Below, one piece after another: positions 18,826 through 27,829 of a stretch of DNA of 36,422 nucleotides. Each line of letters opens with the position of its first letter. Within the stretch, counting starts at the first letter, position 1. Position numbers and translations under genes: made by a program. This DNA is from Bacillota bacterium (GTDB lineage Bacteria; Bacillota; Limnochordia; DTU080): assembly GCA_012838035.1 (NCBI GenBank), contig DUQB01000014.1:1-36422 (forward strand). The letters are read 5' to 3'. The notes under the pieces were generated by a model, which ran no database searches, was not told where the DNA came from, and worked only from the letters and a program-made list of their open reading frames with translations.

Positions 18826-18853
18826 GCCGACCTGAATTGGTCGGCCTTTTTTT
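18826..18853 (+). terminator. Strong + strand intrinsic terminator located between two - strand genes
   Basis: GCCGACC (18826-18832) TGAATT GGTCGGC (18839-18845) then CTTTTTTT. Confidence 0.85.
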
Positions 18854-18893
18854 ATATTTTCCCCGCCGCAGAGGAAACATGTGGGAATAAACA

Positions 18894-18916
18894 ACACCGG
18901 GTTTTAACCACGGTGT
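18894..18916 (-). terminator. Probable terminator of the ABC-F gene
   Basis: ACACCG / CGGTGT stem, - strand continues TGTTTATT. Confidence 0.6.
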
Positions 18917-18942
18917 CGTTTTGTCAATCGCTGAGGGTACGC

Positions 18943-20724
18943 CTAGGATCTTTGACGTAGCGCTTTACTTAACGCAAGGTATTCCAAACGCAGTTTCTCC
19001 TCTTCATCGGGATCTTTGGCTCGGCCCAGCTGACCGATAAGCCAAGCACGACGATTCTCCATCAAGAGCCTTTCCTCCGGAGATAACTCCCCATCCTGCG
19101 CAGAGGCGGTATCTGTCTGACGCCCAAACTGAGATTTGCCGGCAGTAGCTGATGCTGCAGTATTACCTTGTGCCGCCAACCGTTCCAGGTACTCCTGCAA
19201 CGTTCCCGGGTACAGGTGAATACGCCCGTCCGCAATGGCGATGATCTTATTACAGACGGTTTGCATCAGATAGCGATCGTGGCTGGTCAGGATCAGCGTG
19301 CCCTGATACGCCATCAAGGCTTCTTCCAGCTTTTCTCTGGCCAACACGTCTAAATGGTTGGTGGGCTCATCCAGCAGCAATACGTTATATTCACCCAACA
19401 GCAACCGAATGAGAGCGACTCTGCGCTTTTCTCCCTCACTGAGCACTCGCAGTGGTTTCTCCCAGGTATCGGCGGGGAACAAAAATGAAACCAGAAGATG
19501 ACATACCCGCTGCCGCAGTTCTCCTGTAGGTTGGCCGAAAAGAGACAAGACGCTTTCCAACAGAGGCGCATCTTGTCTTAGATTGTTCAGTTCCTGCTCC
19601 AGGTAACCTGCCTTTAAAGCAGGAGTGGCCCACAATGCGCCTTCCGTGGGCGCCTCTAGTCCCAGCAACATGCGGATCAGCGTTGTCTTGCCGGAGCCGT
19701 TGGCACCTACCAGGCCTACCTTATCTCCTCGCATGATGTGAAAGTTGCCGCCCTTAAAAAGGGGATAGGCGAATGCCTTGCCCAGGTTTTCCGCGGAAAA
19801 TATCCGTATGCCGCTACTGCTTTCTTGTGACAACTGGAGAGAGATACTTCGCTCAGCCTTCGGCGCGCTGATACCGTCGGCTTTCGCTCTCTCCAACCTG
19901 GCGATGGCAGCCTTGGCACGCGCTGCGTTCTTCTTCGCCCGACTCCGGTAGAAGTCGTTTTGCCCGGCTTGTTTGTGGGCTTGCCGGAACCAGCGCATTT
20001 GCTTTTCTATCGCCATCTCGATGCGTCTGATTTCTTTCTGCTCCGATTGATACTGTTTGTACCGCTGCTCAAAAGCAGCCTGCTTTTGCCGCCGATACTC
20101 GCTGTAATTACCATGGTACTCCTTAAGCTGATGTGGTTGCAGCTCCAACACTTCGGTCACGATCTGATCTAAGAAGTAACGGTCATGGGAGATTACCAAC
20201 ACGGCATTGCGATAACCGTTAATAATGTCGATCAACTGCTCGCTACCCGCATAATCCAAATTATTGGTGGGCTCATCCAGGATGATGAGGTCTGGTTGCG
20301 CCAACCACATCCGTGCCAACGCCAAGCGCGTCTTTTGTCCACCGCTCAACGCGTCCACGGGTAAGGCGGCGATCTCGCCGTCTAAGCGGAAGTGCCTGAG
20401 AGTCTCTTCCACACCGGAGCGCACGGCTGCGCCGAGTACATGCGCCCGTGCCTCCAAGATGCCGCGTGCTGTTTTGTTCGCGGGCAGGTCGGGCGTTTGC
20501 GGCAAATAGGCGACCAACACCTGGTCATGCAAAGGAGTTATCCGCCCGGAGGTGACCGGCTCCAATCCGGCTAAACAGCGTGCCAAAGTACTCTTGCCAA
20601 CGCCGTTGGCGCCTACCAATGCCGCCTTAGCGCCGGTATTGATACTAAAACTGATATTGTCAAATACGTCATGGGGACCAAAGGATTTACTCACATGGAG
20701 TACACGAATTAGGGTTTGACTCAT
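18943..20724 (-). CDS. ABC-F family ATP-binding protein (ribosome-associated; possibly antibiotic resistance ABC-F)
   Basis: Two ATPase domains ('GANGVGKSTLARCL', 'LSGGQKTRLALARMWLAQPDLIILDEPTNNLD'; 'GANGSGKTTLIRML', 'LSEGEKRRVALIRLLLGEYNVLLLDEPTNHLD') joined by a charged helical linker; no transmembrane domain. ATG (MSQTLIRVLHV) at 20724. Confidence 0.95.
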   Translation of the reverse strand: MSQTLIRVLHVSKSFGPHDVFDNISFSINTGAKAALVGANGVGKSTLARCLAGLEPVTSGRITPLHDQVLVAYLPQTPDLPANKTARGILEARAHVLGAAVRSGVEETLRHFRLDGEIAALPVDALSGGQKTRLALARMWLAQPDLIILDEPTNNLDYAGSEQLIDIINGYRNAVLVISHDRYFLDQIVTEVLELQPHQLKEYHGNYSEYRRQKQAAFEQRYKQYQSEQKEIRRIEMAIEKQMRWFRQAHKQAGQNDFYRSRAKKNAARAKAAIARLERAKADGISAPKAERSISLQLSQESSSGIRIFSAENLGKAFAYPLFKGGNFHIMRGDKVGLVGANGSGKTTLIRMLLGLEAPTEGALWATPALKAGYLEQELNNLRQDAPLLESVLSLFGQPTGELRQRVCHLLVSFLFPADTWEKPLRVLSEGEKRRVALIRLLLGEYNVLLLDEPTNHLDVLAREKLEEALMAYQGTLILTSHDRYLMQTVCNKIIAIADGRIHLYPGTLQEYLERLAAQGNTAASATAGKSQFGRQTDTASAQDGELSPEERLLMENRRAWLIGQLGRAKDPDEEEKLRLEYLALSKALRQRS

Positions 20725-20753
20725 AAAAAACACCCCCGGGGCTAATAGGGGTG
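20725..20753 (-). terminator. Second terminator-like hairpin abutting the ABC-F start codon
   Basis: - strand CACCCC TATTAGCCCCG GGGGTG TTTTTT immediately followed by ATG. Confidence 0.55.
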
Positions 20754-20798
20754 AGAGACGCATGACGGAAATGCCGCAGGGATGGTGATGGGTGCATC

Positions 20799-20824
20799 AA
20801 AAAAGAAGCCGCCTAAAGGCAACC
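20799..20824 (-). terminator. Leader attenuator hairpin of the ABC-F gene
   Basis: - strand GGTTGCC TTTA GGCGGCT followed by TCTTTTTT; stem includes G-U pairs. Confidence 0.65.
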
Positions 20825-20836
20825 GGCCTTACGCTC

Positions 20837-20878
20837 TCACCGTTCAATTTGGTTTGAGAAAAGCCGTTGCGTGCGCAT
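20837..20878 (-). CDS. Putative leader peptide (uORF) MRTQRLFSNQIER upstream of the ABC-F gene
   Basis: ATG at 20878 preceded by AAAGGAGAAGAA; 13 codons then TGA; ends 13 nt before the attenuator stem. Confidence 0.65.
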   Translation of the reverse strand: MRTQRLFSNQIER

Positions 20879-20943
20879 TTCTTCTCCTTTGTGGCAAAAA
20901 ATATTCGGCTCAGGCTTGCGCGCCCTTGTGTGAGCCCACATGT

Positions 20944-20972
20944 ACGATACCATATGATGCTCTGACTGGCAA
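20944..20972 (-). promoter_or_regulatory. Candidate sigma-A-type promoter of the ABC-F leader transcript
   Basis: TTGCCA (20972-20967) - 17 bp - TATCGT (20949-20944) on the - strand. Confidence 0.5.
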
Positions 20973-20974
20973 GA

Positions 20975-21022
20975 GGCAGGGAGTCACCGGCCGCGGTTGC
21001 CGCCCTGTGACTCCCCCCTGCC
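20975..21022 (-). terminator. Long hairpin downstream of the PL6 gene (possible terminator, weak U tract)
   Basis: GGCAGG-GAGTCAC (20975-20987) / GTGACTC...CCTGCC (21007-21022). Confidence 0.5.
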
Positions 21023-21039
21023 TATTTATGAGTACTTGA

Positions 21040-23607
21040 CTATTGTTCTAGTCCTGTTAAATGTACGCGCCCTATTTGTAACTCCTTAGCGCTATGTCGG
21101 CCTGCCGCTACGATCAGTCGGAAATATCGCACCGCATCGGGATCAGGAATCTCTGCGGTCAGGTCCAACTTGTGCAGGCCCGATGCGGGCTCCTCCAGAC
21201 AACGAAGCGTATATGGTACTTCCACCCACTGCTGTTGGTCGGCTGACACTGCCAGGACGACCTGGTCGGCCACATCCTCGTCCGTCGCGTACACGATGAT
21301 CTTTGCTGCGAGCAAACGCGGCGCTTCCCAAACCAACCACTCTTGGTTCTCGGTTGAACGCACTCTACGCGAAGCATCGCCGAAAAAGCTTGCCGCATTG
21401 TCGGTGTCGTAGTCCCAGCCTGCCGAAACAGCCGACGTTAGGGAGCGATCGAAGACACCGAACCAAGAAGCCTGAGGAGCATCTAAGTGATCATCCAGCT
21501 CCCAGTAGTTGTCGATCACGATGTTCACCGTTGCGCTTATATCATTCCCATCTTTACCGCGAGCAACGGCGGTGAACCGGGTGAATCCGTCAGCGAATCG
21601 CATGGCGTCTACCCACGTCGGCACGTTCTCTATAGATCCCTCATAAACGACCTGATCGCCTACCAACAACCGTACCGCGTCGATCAGCGCCGCCGGTATG
21701 CCCATCGCTATAGACACCGGTATCCGCTCCGCATATTTCCCGCTCTGAACCGGTGATTCCAAGCGCATATTGCTGACCGCAAACTCTATGATTCTTTCGC
21801 TGGTTGTTGCTCCGCTCTCAGCGACTACTTTCAGTCGATGCCACCTGTCGGTTAACTCACCTTGGTTTACCGTAACCTGAGCGGAAGAGCCGGCTGAACG
21901 CTGGATCAGGTTGTCATCTACATACACGCTTAGAGTGATCGGTGCGTTGAGCCGACCAGTGTTAACGACGCTCACGTTCACATCAATGGGTCCCCACCAG
22001 CCGGCAACAGCATCGCAGTTGCCGGTTAAATCCAAGGTGGTGAAGTACAACCCGGGCGCATCGTAATCCACAGGCCGCATGGTTATTCCGTACGGTCCCA
22101 CATCCGCCGCCGTAAGCGGGCCTCGCAACAGTGGGTAACCGGCATATTCAAAGGCGCCGACATCCGGTTTGTCACCGCGCGGTTTTCCCTCAATGTCCGT
22201 AACCACCGCCGGCTGGGGGATTCCCGTATCAATCGCCGGACTTGCGGGCGCAATATAATAGCCGCTCAGGTTCCGGCTCAGTGGCGCCTCCATGTACCGT
22301 ACCCCCGCATAGTCGCTGCCGATCTCACAGCCGCCGCATTGGACGATGTTGTTCATCCATGTTAATTGCGACATCCCCTGCAGATCAAGGGCCGGTTCGG
22401 TCGTTTCGGTTACAAAAAGGTTATTTACGAAAAGGACGTTCTTGGGAGCAAGCGGGTAGTTCCCCGTAGAAACGATGACGATATCAGCCTTATTGTTGAT
22501 GAACGTGTTGTTGGCGATCAGCAACCGCTCCACTTGCCAATAGTCCATTACCGTCACTTGATTTTCGACGTCCGCCATACCCAGCGAAATGGCGGAACGC
22601 ACTCCGCTGCCGCCTAGTTCAACGAAGTAGTTATTGTAGATTTTATGGTCGGCGCCATAAACACGGATCCCGCCCGTATCAGGTTTACCGTTGCCGATAA
22701 AGTAGTTCCCGTACACGTCGGTGCCGTTACCATGTCGGTAGGTTACGGCGCCTTCGCTCTCTAAAAAGGTGTTATAACGAATGGTATTGCCGCCCGATTT
22801 GATGGAAATGATTTCAGCTTCACCGTTGCAGCGTTCGAACAGGTTGTATTCGATGATAGTCAGGGCATCGGAAGTCGATGTGTAGCTGTTGCCGATCCGA
22901 ATGGCCTCCATACCGCCCGAACCGATGTTGATGATATCTTTGAAGTGGTTGTGATCAATGCGGTTATGTTGCGCCACCCGGGTATCATCACCGGCTATGG
23001 TGATGAAGTTCCCGACCGTGCGTTTACCTGCAAATAGGTTATGATCGATACGATTGGCTATTGATCCGAACCCGTTCACATATAGCCAGTGCCGACTCGC
23101 ATCATCCTTGCTTCCTATCGGTTCCTCCAACGCAAAATGACTCCGAGTCACCCGGCTGTGGTCGGTATTCTGCAACCTTAACCCGCCACTGCTTTTCTGC
23201 GCTGTCTTAAACACCAGACCGTCAATCACGATGTAACTGGAGTTTTCCAGCCAGAGTGACGAGTTCCCGGCAATGACGGCCTGACCGCGGTTTTGCGCCC
23301 GTACGATGATCGGTTTTTCCGCAGTCGCACGTTTGTTGCGTATGTAAAAAGCACGACCGATATCGTACTCTCCGTCCGCCAGTTCGATTACATAGCCGGG
23401 TTGCGCTGAAAGGAGCGCTCTATCCAACTCTTGGGCCGTGCTCACGAACACATACACTGCGTCGATAGGATCTGCAACATATTCTACGTCCAGCACGGGA
23501 TCAAACGCTGTTACGACGGTATCCGGCATCGCGACGGCAATCCGGCAGAAACACAATATGATCGTCACGACGCAGGCAATTACGGTACCTTTAGCTGCTC
23601 TATACAC
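21040..23607 (-). CDS. Secreted polysaccharide lyase family 6 (chondroitinase B / alginate lyase type) with C-terminal accessory domains
   Basis: PL6 motifs: 'NRIDHNLFAGKRTVGNFITI', 'NLFERCNGEAEIISIKSGGNTIRYNTFLESEGAVTYRHGNGTDVYGNYFIGNG'. GTG at 23607 preceded by GGAGGT; signal peptide follows. Confidence 0.93.
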   Translation of the reverse strand: MYRAAKGTVIACVVTIILCFCRIAVAMPDTVVTAFDPVLDVEYVADPIDAVYVFVSTAQELDRALLSAQPGYVIELADGEYDIGRAFYIRNKRATAEKPIIVRAQNRGQAVIAGNSSLWLENSSYIVIDGLVFKTAQKSSGGLRLQNTDHSRVTRSHFALEEPIGSKDDASRHWLYVNGFGSIANRIDHNLFAGKRTVGNFITIAGDDTRVAQHNRIDHNHFKDIINIGSGGMEAIRIGNSYTSTSDALTIIEYNLFERCNGEAEIISIKSGGNTIRYNTFLESEGAVTYRHGNGTDVYGNYFIGNGKPDTGGIRVYGADHKIYNNYFVELGGSGVRSAISLGMADVENQVTVMDYWQVERLLIANNTFINNKADIVIVSTGNYPLAPKNVLFVNNLFVTETTEPALDLQGMSQLTWMNNIVQCGGCEIGSDYAGVRYMEAPLSRNLSGYYIAPASPAIDTGIPQPAVVTDIEGKPRGDKPDVGAFEYAGYPLLRGPLTAADVGPYGITMRPVDYDAPGLYFTTLDLTGNCDAVAGWWGPIDVNVSVVNTGRLNAPITLSVYVDDNLIQRSAGSSAQVTVNQGELTDRWHRLKVVAESGATTSERIIEFAVSNMRLESPVQSGKYAERIPVSIAMGIPAALIDAVRLLVGDQVVYEGSIENVPTWVDAMRFADGFTRFTAVARGKDGNDISATVNIVIDNYWELDDHLDAPQASWFGVFDRSLTSAVSAGWDYDTDNAASFFGDASRRVRSTENQEWLVWEAPRLLAAKIIVYATDEDVADQVVLAVSADQQQWVEVPYTLRCLEEPASGLHKLDLTAEIPDPDAVRYFRLIVAAGRHSAKELQIGRVHLTGLEQ

Positions 23608-23899
23608 TAGCGCGCACCTCCGGTGATACAATTCCGCACACTTTAGTCGGATCCTGGTACAGAAGGGGAACAACCTCCGAAGCCGTAGTCCCGCCCATTA
23701 ACCAACGTGATGCCATACTGGGATTTTTCCACAAGAATCCGGTTCAAAACTCGTTTTGCGTCCGTCAAGCTGGAATTGAGGTCGGCGGCGTCAATAGAGC
23801 AATGAATTCTCGGGCAAAGGGAGGCGCGAACATTCATCTGCGAATGCCTGACGCTTGCACTCCGGTATGCGCTAAAGCGTACCCCTTCAGATGCGCGAG

Positions 23900-26800
23900 C
23901 TATTCATCTCGCCACCCGACAAGCGTCAATTTGCCCAGCTGCAGTACTCGCTCCCCGACGGCAGGTAAAACAGTAATACGAAAGTAGGCGTCACTTGTGG
24001 ATTCCGGCACAGTTCCCTTTATGGTCGCCTTCAGCCACCCACTAGCTCCTTGCTCTGTCTGCACCTGGGAAAACGGCACTCTGCGCCAACCCCCTGCGTC
24101 ATCACTTACCTCTAACCTAATCAGATCCGTGACATCAGCAGTCGGCCCATAGAGTACCAGCTCATAGCTTTCCAACAAAGGCGCTTCCCAAATGAGAAAG
24201 CCCTCATCATTGCCGGTCGGCGTATAACGTGTATCGTCGTAGAAGAAATGAGTGGGCTGGTCCGTATCGTAGCGCCAATTGGTGGACTGAAGTATAGCAG
24301 TAGTCCCCCCTACTGAGCCGAACCATGCCGATTCTACTTTAGGAGCGAAGTCATCCGTCATGATCCAGTGGTTATTGAGTTGCAGCGTTACACCTGTTGA
24401 GGCCGAACGGCCGTCTGCCAAAGTCACATGTAATGTGACCAAATGCCTCCCATTGGCCAATGTGGAGGTATCAAGGGTCCAGGTGTCTGGTATCGTCGCC
24501 GCTTCGTAAACCGGAGCGCCATTCAGTCTGATAATCACCGACTGCACCGCGTCATCAGCTGTGAGTTGTTCAGAAATGGCGAATGGCAACTGTCTCACGC
24601 CAACAGTACTCTCACTCATAGGTGTGATCTTTAAGCCTGCAGCCAGGGTTGACACCGGAACAGAGTCAATGATGACCTCATCTAGTTGGTAGGAGTCGTT
24701 GGGACCTACCATTTGGGTGCCTTGATTAAAGCTCACCCCATAAGCCATCTTCAGCTCGGGCATGAGTGAACGTACGGTTCGCACATCGATACACAACTCA
24801 TGCCACTGGCCGTCATTGAATAGGAGTTGTCCGCCTACATTGGACAATCTAGTATCGGTATGGTCATAGGTTGCTGCCAGAATAAACGTGCGACCTACGA
24901 AGGTATCTAACTGTAAAGCCAGCGGTGTCCCCTGCATGATGCGGTAACGCACATATAGATAGGGATACTGGTCAATATCCCAGTTCGGCACCTGAATATC
25001 CGTATACAGTGTTGAGTCGGCAGCCGAGCCGTTCACGCGAATATAACCATCACCTGCTGCAGACGTTACCACCAATCTGTTATTCTTCGTATATCCGGGT
25101 TGGAAACGCCAACGCCACCACCAACTCGTATCGTTCCGATCAAAGCTGGAATGCAACAACGGGCCACCTTCTGCGGCTACCACCTCCACCACCTGGAGGC
25201 CGTAGTGGACTTCGCCATCGGCGTCCAGCACTTTAACGATGATCGGATACAACCCTGGATCGGTATAGACATGGGTTACTTCTCGCCCATAGACGGCAGG
25301 ACCACCATCACCTAAAGACCAATCGTACTGAATGATGTCGTCGATACCCTGCGTTAAGGCGGTTAAGCGCAACGGAGTACCGACCTGGAGCGTCGCTGCC
25401 GATAATTCGACTTTGACCGTAGCGGTCAGGTCATCATCCATCTCATATACCCCGATGTCCGGCGCCGACCCACTCCAAGGCAGTCCGACAGGCATACCGT
25501 CTTGCCATGTTACTTCCCGGTCCAGCGTCAGCAGCCTGTTTTCATAATCTATCGCTACGACCCGTGCCGTTTGCGATGCATCACCGACCTGAATCAGGTC
25601 ACCGACCTCCCCGACGATACCGAATCCATCGTAAAAGCCGTAAGCATCCTCAACCGGTAGTACCTTGCCGTTACCGTTACCGCGTGTTTTAGTAAGCGCC
25701 GCACCGCCGTCACGAAGCGCGCTGGCGTTATCCAGTGAAAAATCGTTACGCTCCGCTGCCAAGAAACCGAGCTCCGCGTTGGCTTGACTCCCCCAGATGT
25801 TGTCGTAATCCACCAGTCTAGGATCTAACTCCAGGATGCCGGAGAGCGCATTGTTTCGAAAGCGCACTTGCCCTGTATTCTGACCTCTCAAGGTAAGTTG
25901 CGTTCCGGTACCGAGTGCGTCATTATTGCCCATGACATTGTTCTGCACCACGATGTCGTTGATATACGGGCTGATGGAGATCTCCAGCCCCGTTTTGACG
26001 TTTTCATAGAACACATTGTTGTAAATGCGTACGTGCTCAATGATGTCCAAATCGCTGTCGGCATCGGTGAACAGGGCGAAAGGTGAGTCCCAGTTACGAA
26101 ACATCACGTTACGGCGAACGATGCCGTGGTCCACGCGCAGCTTCGAGCGCGCGCCGCCCATGGCCCCTTGGTAAGCTCCCGTGACGATATTGCCGTCTAA
26201 GAGCACATGCCGTGCTGTGAAAAATTCAAAAGCTCGACCCCAGGTGTTGATGAGAATGTTGTTGCGCATGACGATATACTCGTTTGATGCGCGCGGGTAG
26301 AACGAGATAGCGGTATGAAGACTGCCGCCGATGACATTTCCTGCAAAGAGGATGTGTCTGGAGGTATCGACGCGAATAATGTCCTCATTTGGTCGCAGCG
26401 TCAAGCTCGCTCCCTGCGGTGGTAGCCTGCGGATGATATTATCCGTGATTCCAACCTGCTCACTACCGACGACATAGAAGGGCAAGCGAGCGTTGGCGCC
26501 GTATTCCATGATGTTGTTCTCAATAGCAATGTGGCGCGCGTTCTCTACCCTTATCCAACCGGCCGTAGATGACTTAGGAGTGATGTGAAAATCGGCTATG
26601 CGGATATGTGCAACCTTAGCAAGCACCACCACCGCTTCGCTTCCGGATGTACCCAATAGTCGTACGCTATGAGGCGTTTCGGGCATAAAGGTGATTGGCG
26701 CATCGATCGTGCCACTGCGCACAGGGCGCAGAATTTCCTCATATTCGCCTGGCAAAAAGATGACCGTATCGCCAGGTTGTGCTTGCGATACCGCTTTGGC

Positions 26801-26974
26801 TATGGTAGCCCAGGGCTGACTGCGACTACCATCGCCGGCATTGTTACCTGCAGGTGAAACATAGTAGGTAGTACCCGCCGAAACGCTCGCAGCCGTTATC
26901 ATTACATATGCCGACACTACCAGCACCAAAATAAGAATCAGGCGGCATCTTCCCTTTCGGGCCATAGCCTCCAT
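23900..26974 (-). CDS. Secreted right-handed beta-helix protein with PKD-like domain, beta-sandwich, Ig-like and shared C-terminal module
   Basis: 'TYYVSPAGNNAGDGSRSQPWATIAKAVSQAQPGDTVIFLPGEY' beta-helix N-terminus; 'YDWSLGDGGPAVYGREVTHVYTDPGLYPIIVKVLDADG' PKD-like motif; signal peptide. Confidence 0.92.
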   Translation of the reverse strand: MEAMARKGRCRLILILVLVVSAYVMITAASVSAGTTYYVSPAGNNAGDGSRSQPWATIAKAVSQAQPGDTVIFLPGEYEEILRPVRSGTIDAPITFMPETPHSVRLLGTSGSEAVVVLAKVAHIRIADFHITPKSSTAGWIRVENARHIAIENNIMEYGANARLPFYVVGSEQVGITDNIIRRLPPQGASLTLRPNEDIIRVDTSRHILFAGNVIGGSLHTAISFYPRASNEYIVMRNNILINTWGRAFEFFTARHVLLDGNIVTGAYQGAMGGARSKLRVDHGIVRRNVMFRNWDSPFALFTDADSDLDIIEHVRIYNNVFYENVKTGLEISISPYINDIVVQNNVMGNNDALGTGTQLTLRGQNTGQVRFRNNALSGILELDPRLVDYDNIWGSQANAELGFLAAERNDFSLDNASALRDGGAALTKTRGNGNGKVLPVEDAYGFYDGFGIVGEVGDLIQVGDASQTARVVAIDYENRLLTLDREVTWQDGMPVGLPWSGSAPDIGVYEMDDDLTATVKVELSAATLQVGTPLRLTALTQGIDDIIQYDWSLGDGGPAVYGREVTHVYTDPGLYPIIVKVLDADGEVHYGLQVVEVVAAEGGPLLHSSFDRNDTSWWWRWRFQPGYTKNNRLVVTSAAGDGYIRVNGSAADSTLYTDIQVPNWDIDQYPYLYVRYRIMQGTPLALQLDTFVGRTFILAATYDHTDTRLSNVGGQLLFNDGQWHELCIDVRTVRSLMPELKMAYGVSFNQGTQMVGPNDSYQLDEVIIDSVPVSTLAAGLKITPMSESTVGVRQLPFAISEQLTADDAVQSVIIRLNGAPVYEAATIPDTWTLDTSTLANGRHLVTLHVTLADGRSASTGVTLQLNNHWIMTDDFAPKVESAWFGSVGGTTAILQSTNWRYDTDQPTHFFYDDTRYTPTGNDEGFLIWEAPLLESYELVLYGPTADVTDLIRLEVSDDAGGWRRVPFSQVQTEQGASGWLKATIKGTVPESTSDAYFRITVLPAVGERVLQLGKLTLVGWRDE

Positions 26975-27043
26975 CCCCTCTCAGGCTTGTTGTCATCCGC
27001 ACGATTAGAGCAATATGGCTGGTTTTCCACGGGCTGAATCACC

Positions 27044-27120
27044 GGTTCGGCTATCGATCGATTGATTAGTTGCCGAACCTATGGTGAACGGGCGGGAAGC
27101 GAGTCAGCGAGCCGCCCGTT
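27044..27120. repeat. Two consecutive inverted repeats (possible terminator/processing hairpins)
   Basis: GGTTCGG (27044-27050)/CCGAACC (27073-27079) and AACGGGCGG (27087-27095)/CCGCCCGTT (27112-27120). Confidence 0.7.
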
Positions 27121-27166
27121 ACATCGGGTTTACCTCAGAATGTGACAACCATATTGCCGATAGGTG

Positions 27167-27745
27167 TTAATCGAGCTGCACTATACGTACGTCGTCCAGA
27201 TAGTACTCTGTCCGCTCGTTTTCCGTCAGCGGAGACTGGCTTAGACTTACCCGTATGGCTTCACATGTCTCCGGTAAGGTGAAGACAAATTCGAAGTACT
27301 GCCACTCACCGGGCATATAATCATCCGCAAAGTGTCGCATTTGAGTCTCTCGAATAAAAGCTCCGGCGGTGTTGTTCACAACAGCTATCGACGTGATGCC
27401 GTCTTTCATGTAAAGCCAGTAGCTGAACTTATAGGTCTTGCCGCCGTCAACCGCAATAGAGACGGAGTTCAAAAACTGAGCGTTACGCCGTGTGGTGGAA
27501 ACCATGCGTAAAGCCGACCGGCCATCCACCTTATCCGGAGCCGGACCGAGCTCATCATGGTGCAGTACGTTGGCGGTCCATCCCACCGTACGGAGTTTTT
27601 CAGGCGTATCCGCGCTGACTACAGTCCACTCTTCTTCAAAGCTGCCGTTAACGACCAGATTTGTCTCAGCAGCCACACCAACTACCTGTACCATACACAC
27701 CAGAAGAACCACTACCAACGCAAGCATGCTACCGTTATATTTCAC
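27167..27745 (-). CDS. Secreted CBM-only protein (CBM4/9-like)
   Basis: 192 aa, signal peptide, 'ETNLVVNGSFEEEW' start and 'YYLDDVRIVQLD' end. GTG with AAGGAGG RBS, 84 nt after the SBP gene. Confidence 0.85.
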   Translation of the reverse strand: MKYNGSMLALVVVLLVCMVQVVGVAAETNLVVNGSFEEEWTVVSADTPEKLRTVGWTANVLHHDELGPAPDKVDGRSALRMVSTTRRNAQFLNSVSIAVDGGKTYKFSYWLYMKDGITSIAVVNNTAGAFIRETQMRHFADDYMPGEWQYFEFVFTLPETCEAIRVSLSQSPLTENERTEYYLDDVRIVQLD

Positions 27746-27829
27746 GCCATTTCCTCCTTATACCAGCTATGCGGAGCGTATTGCTCCTCTACGACCTCTC
27801 CGTACCCGTAACATCCGGCGCAACCCTGC

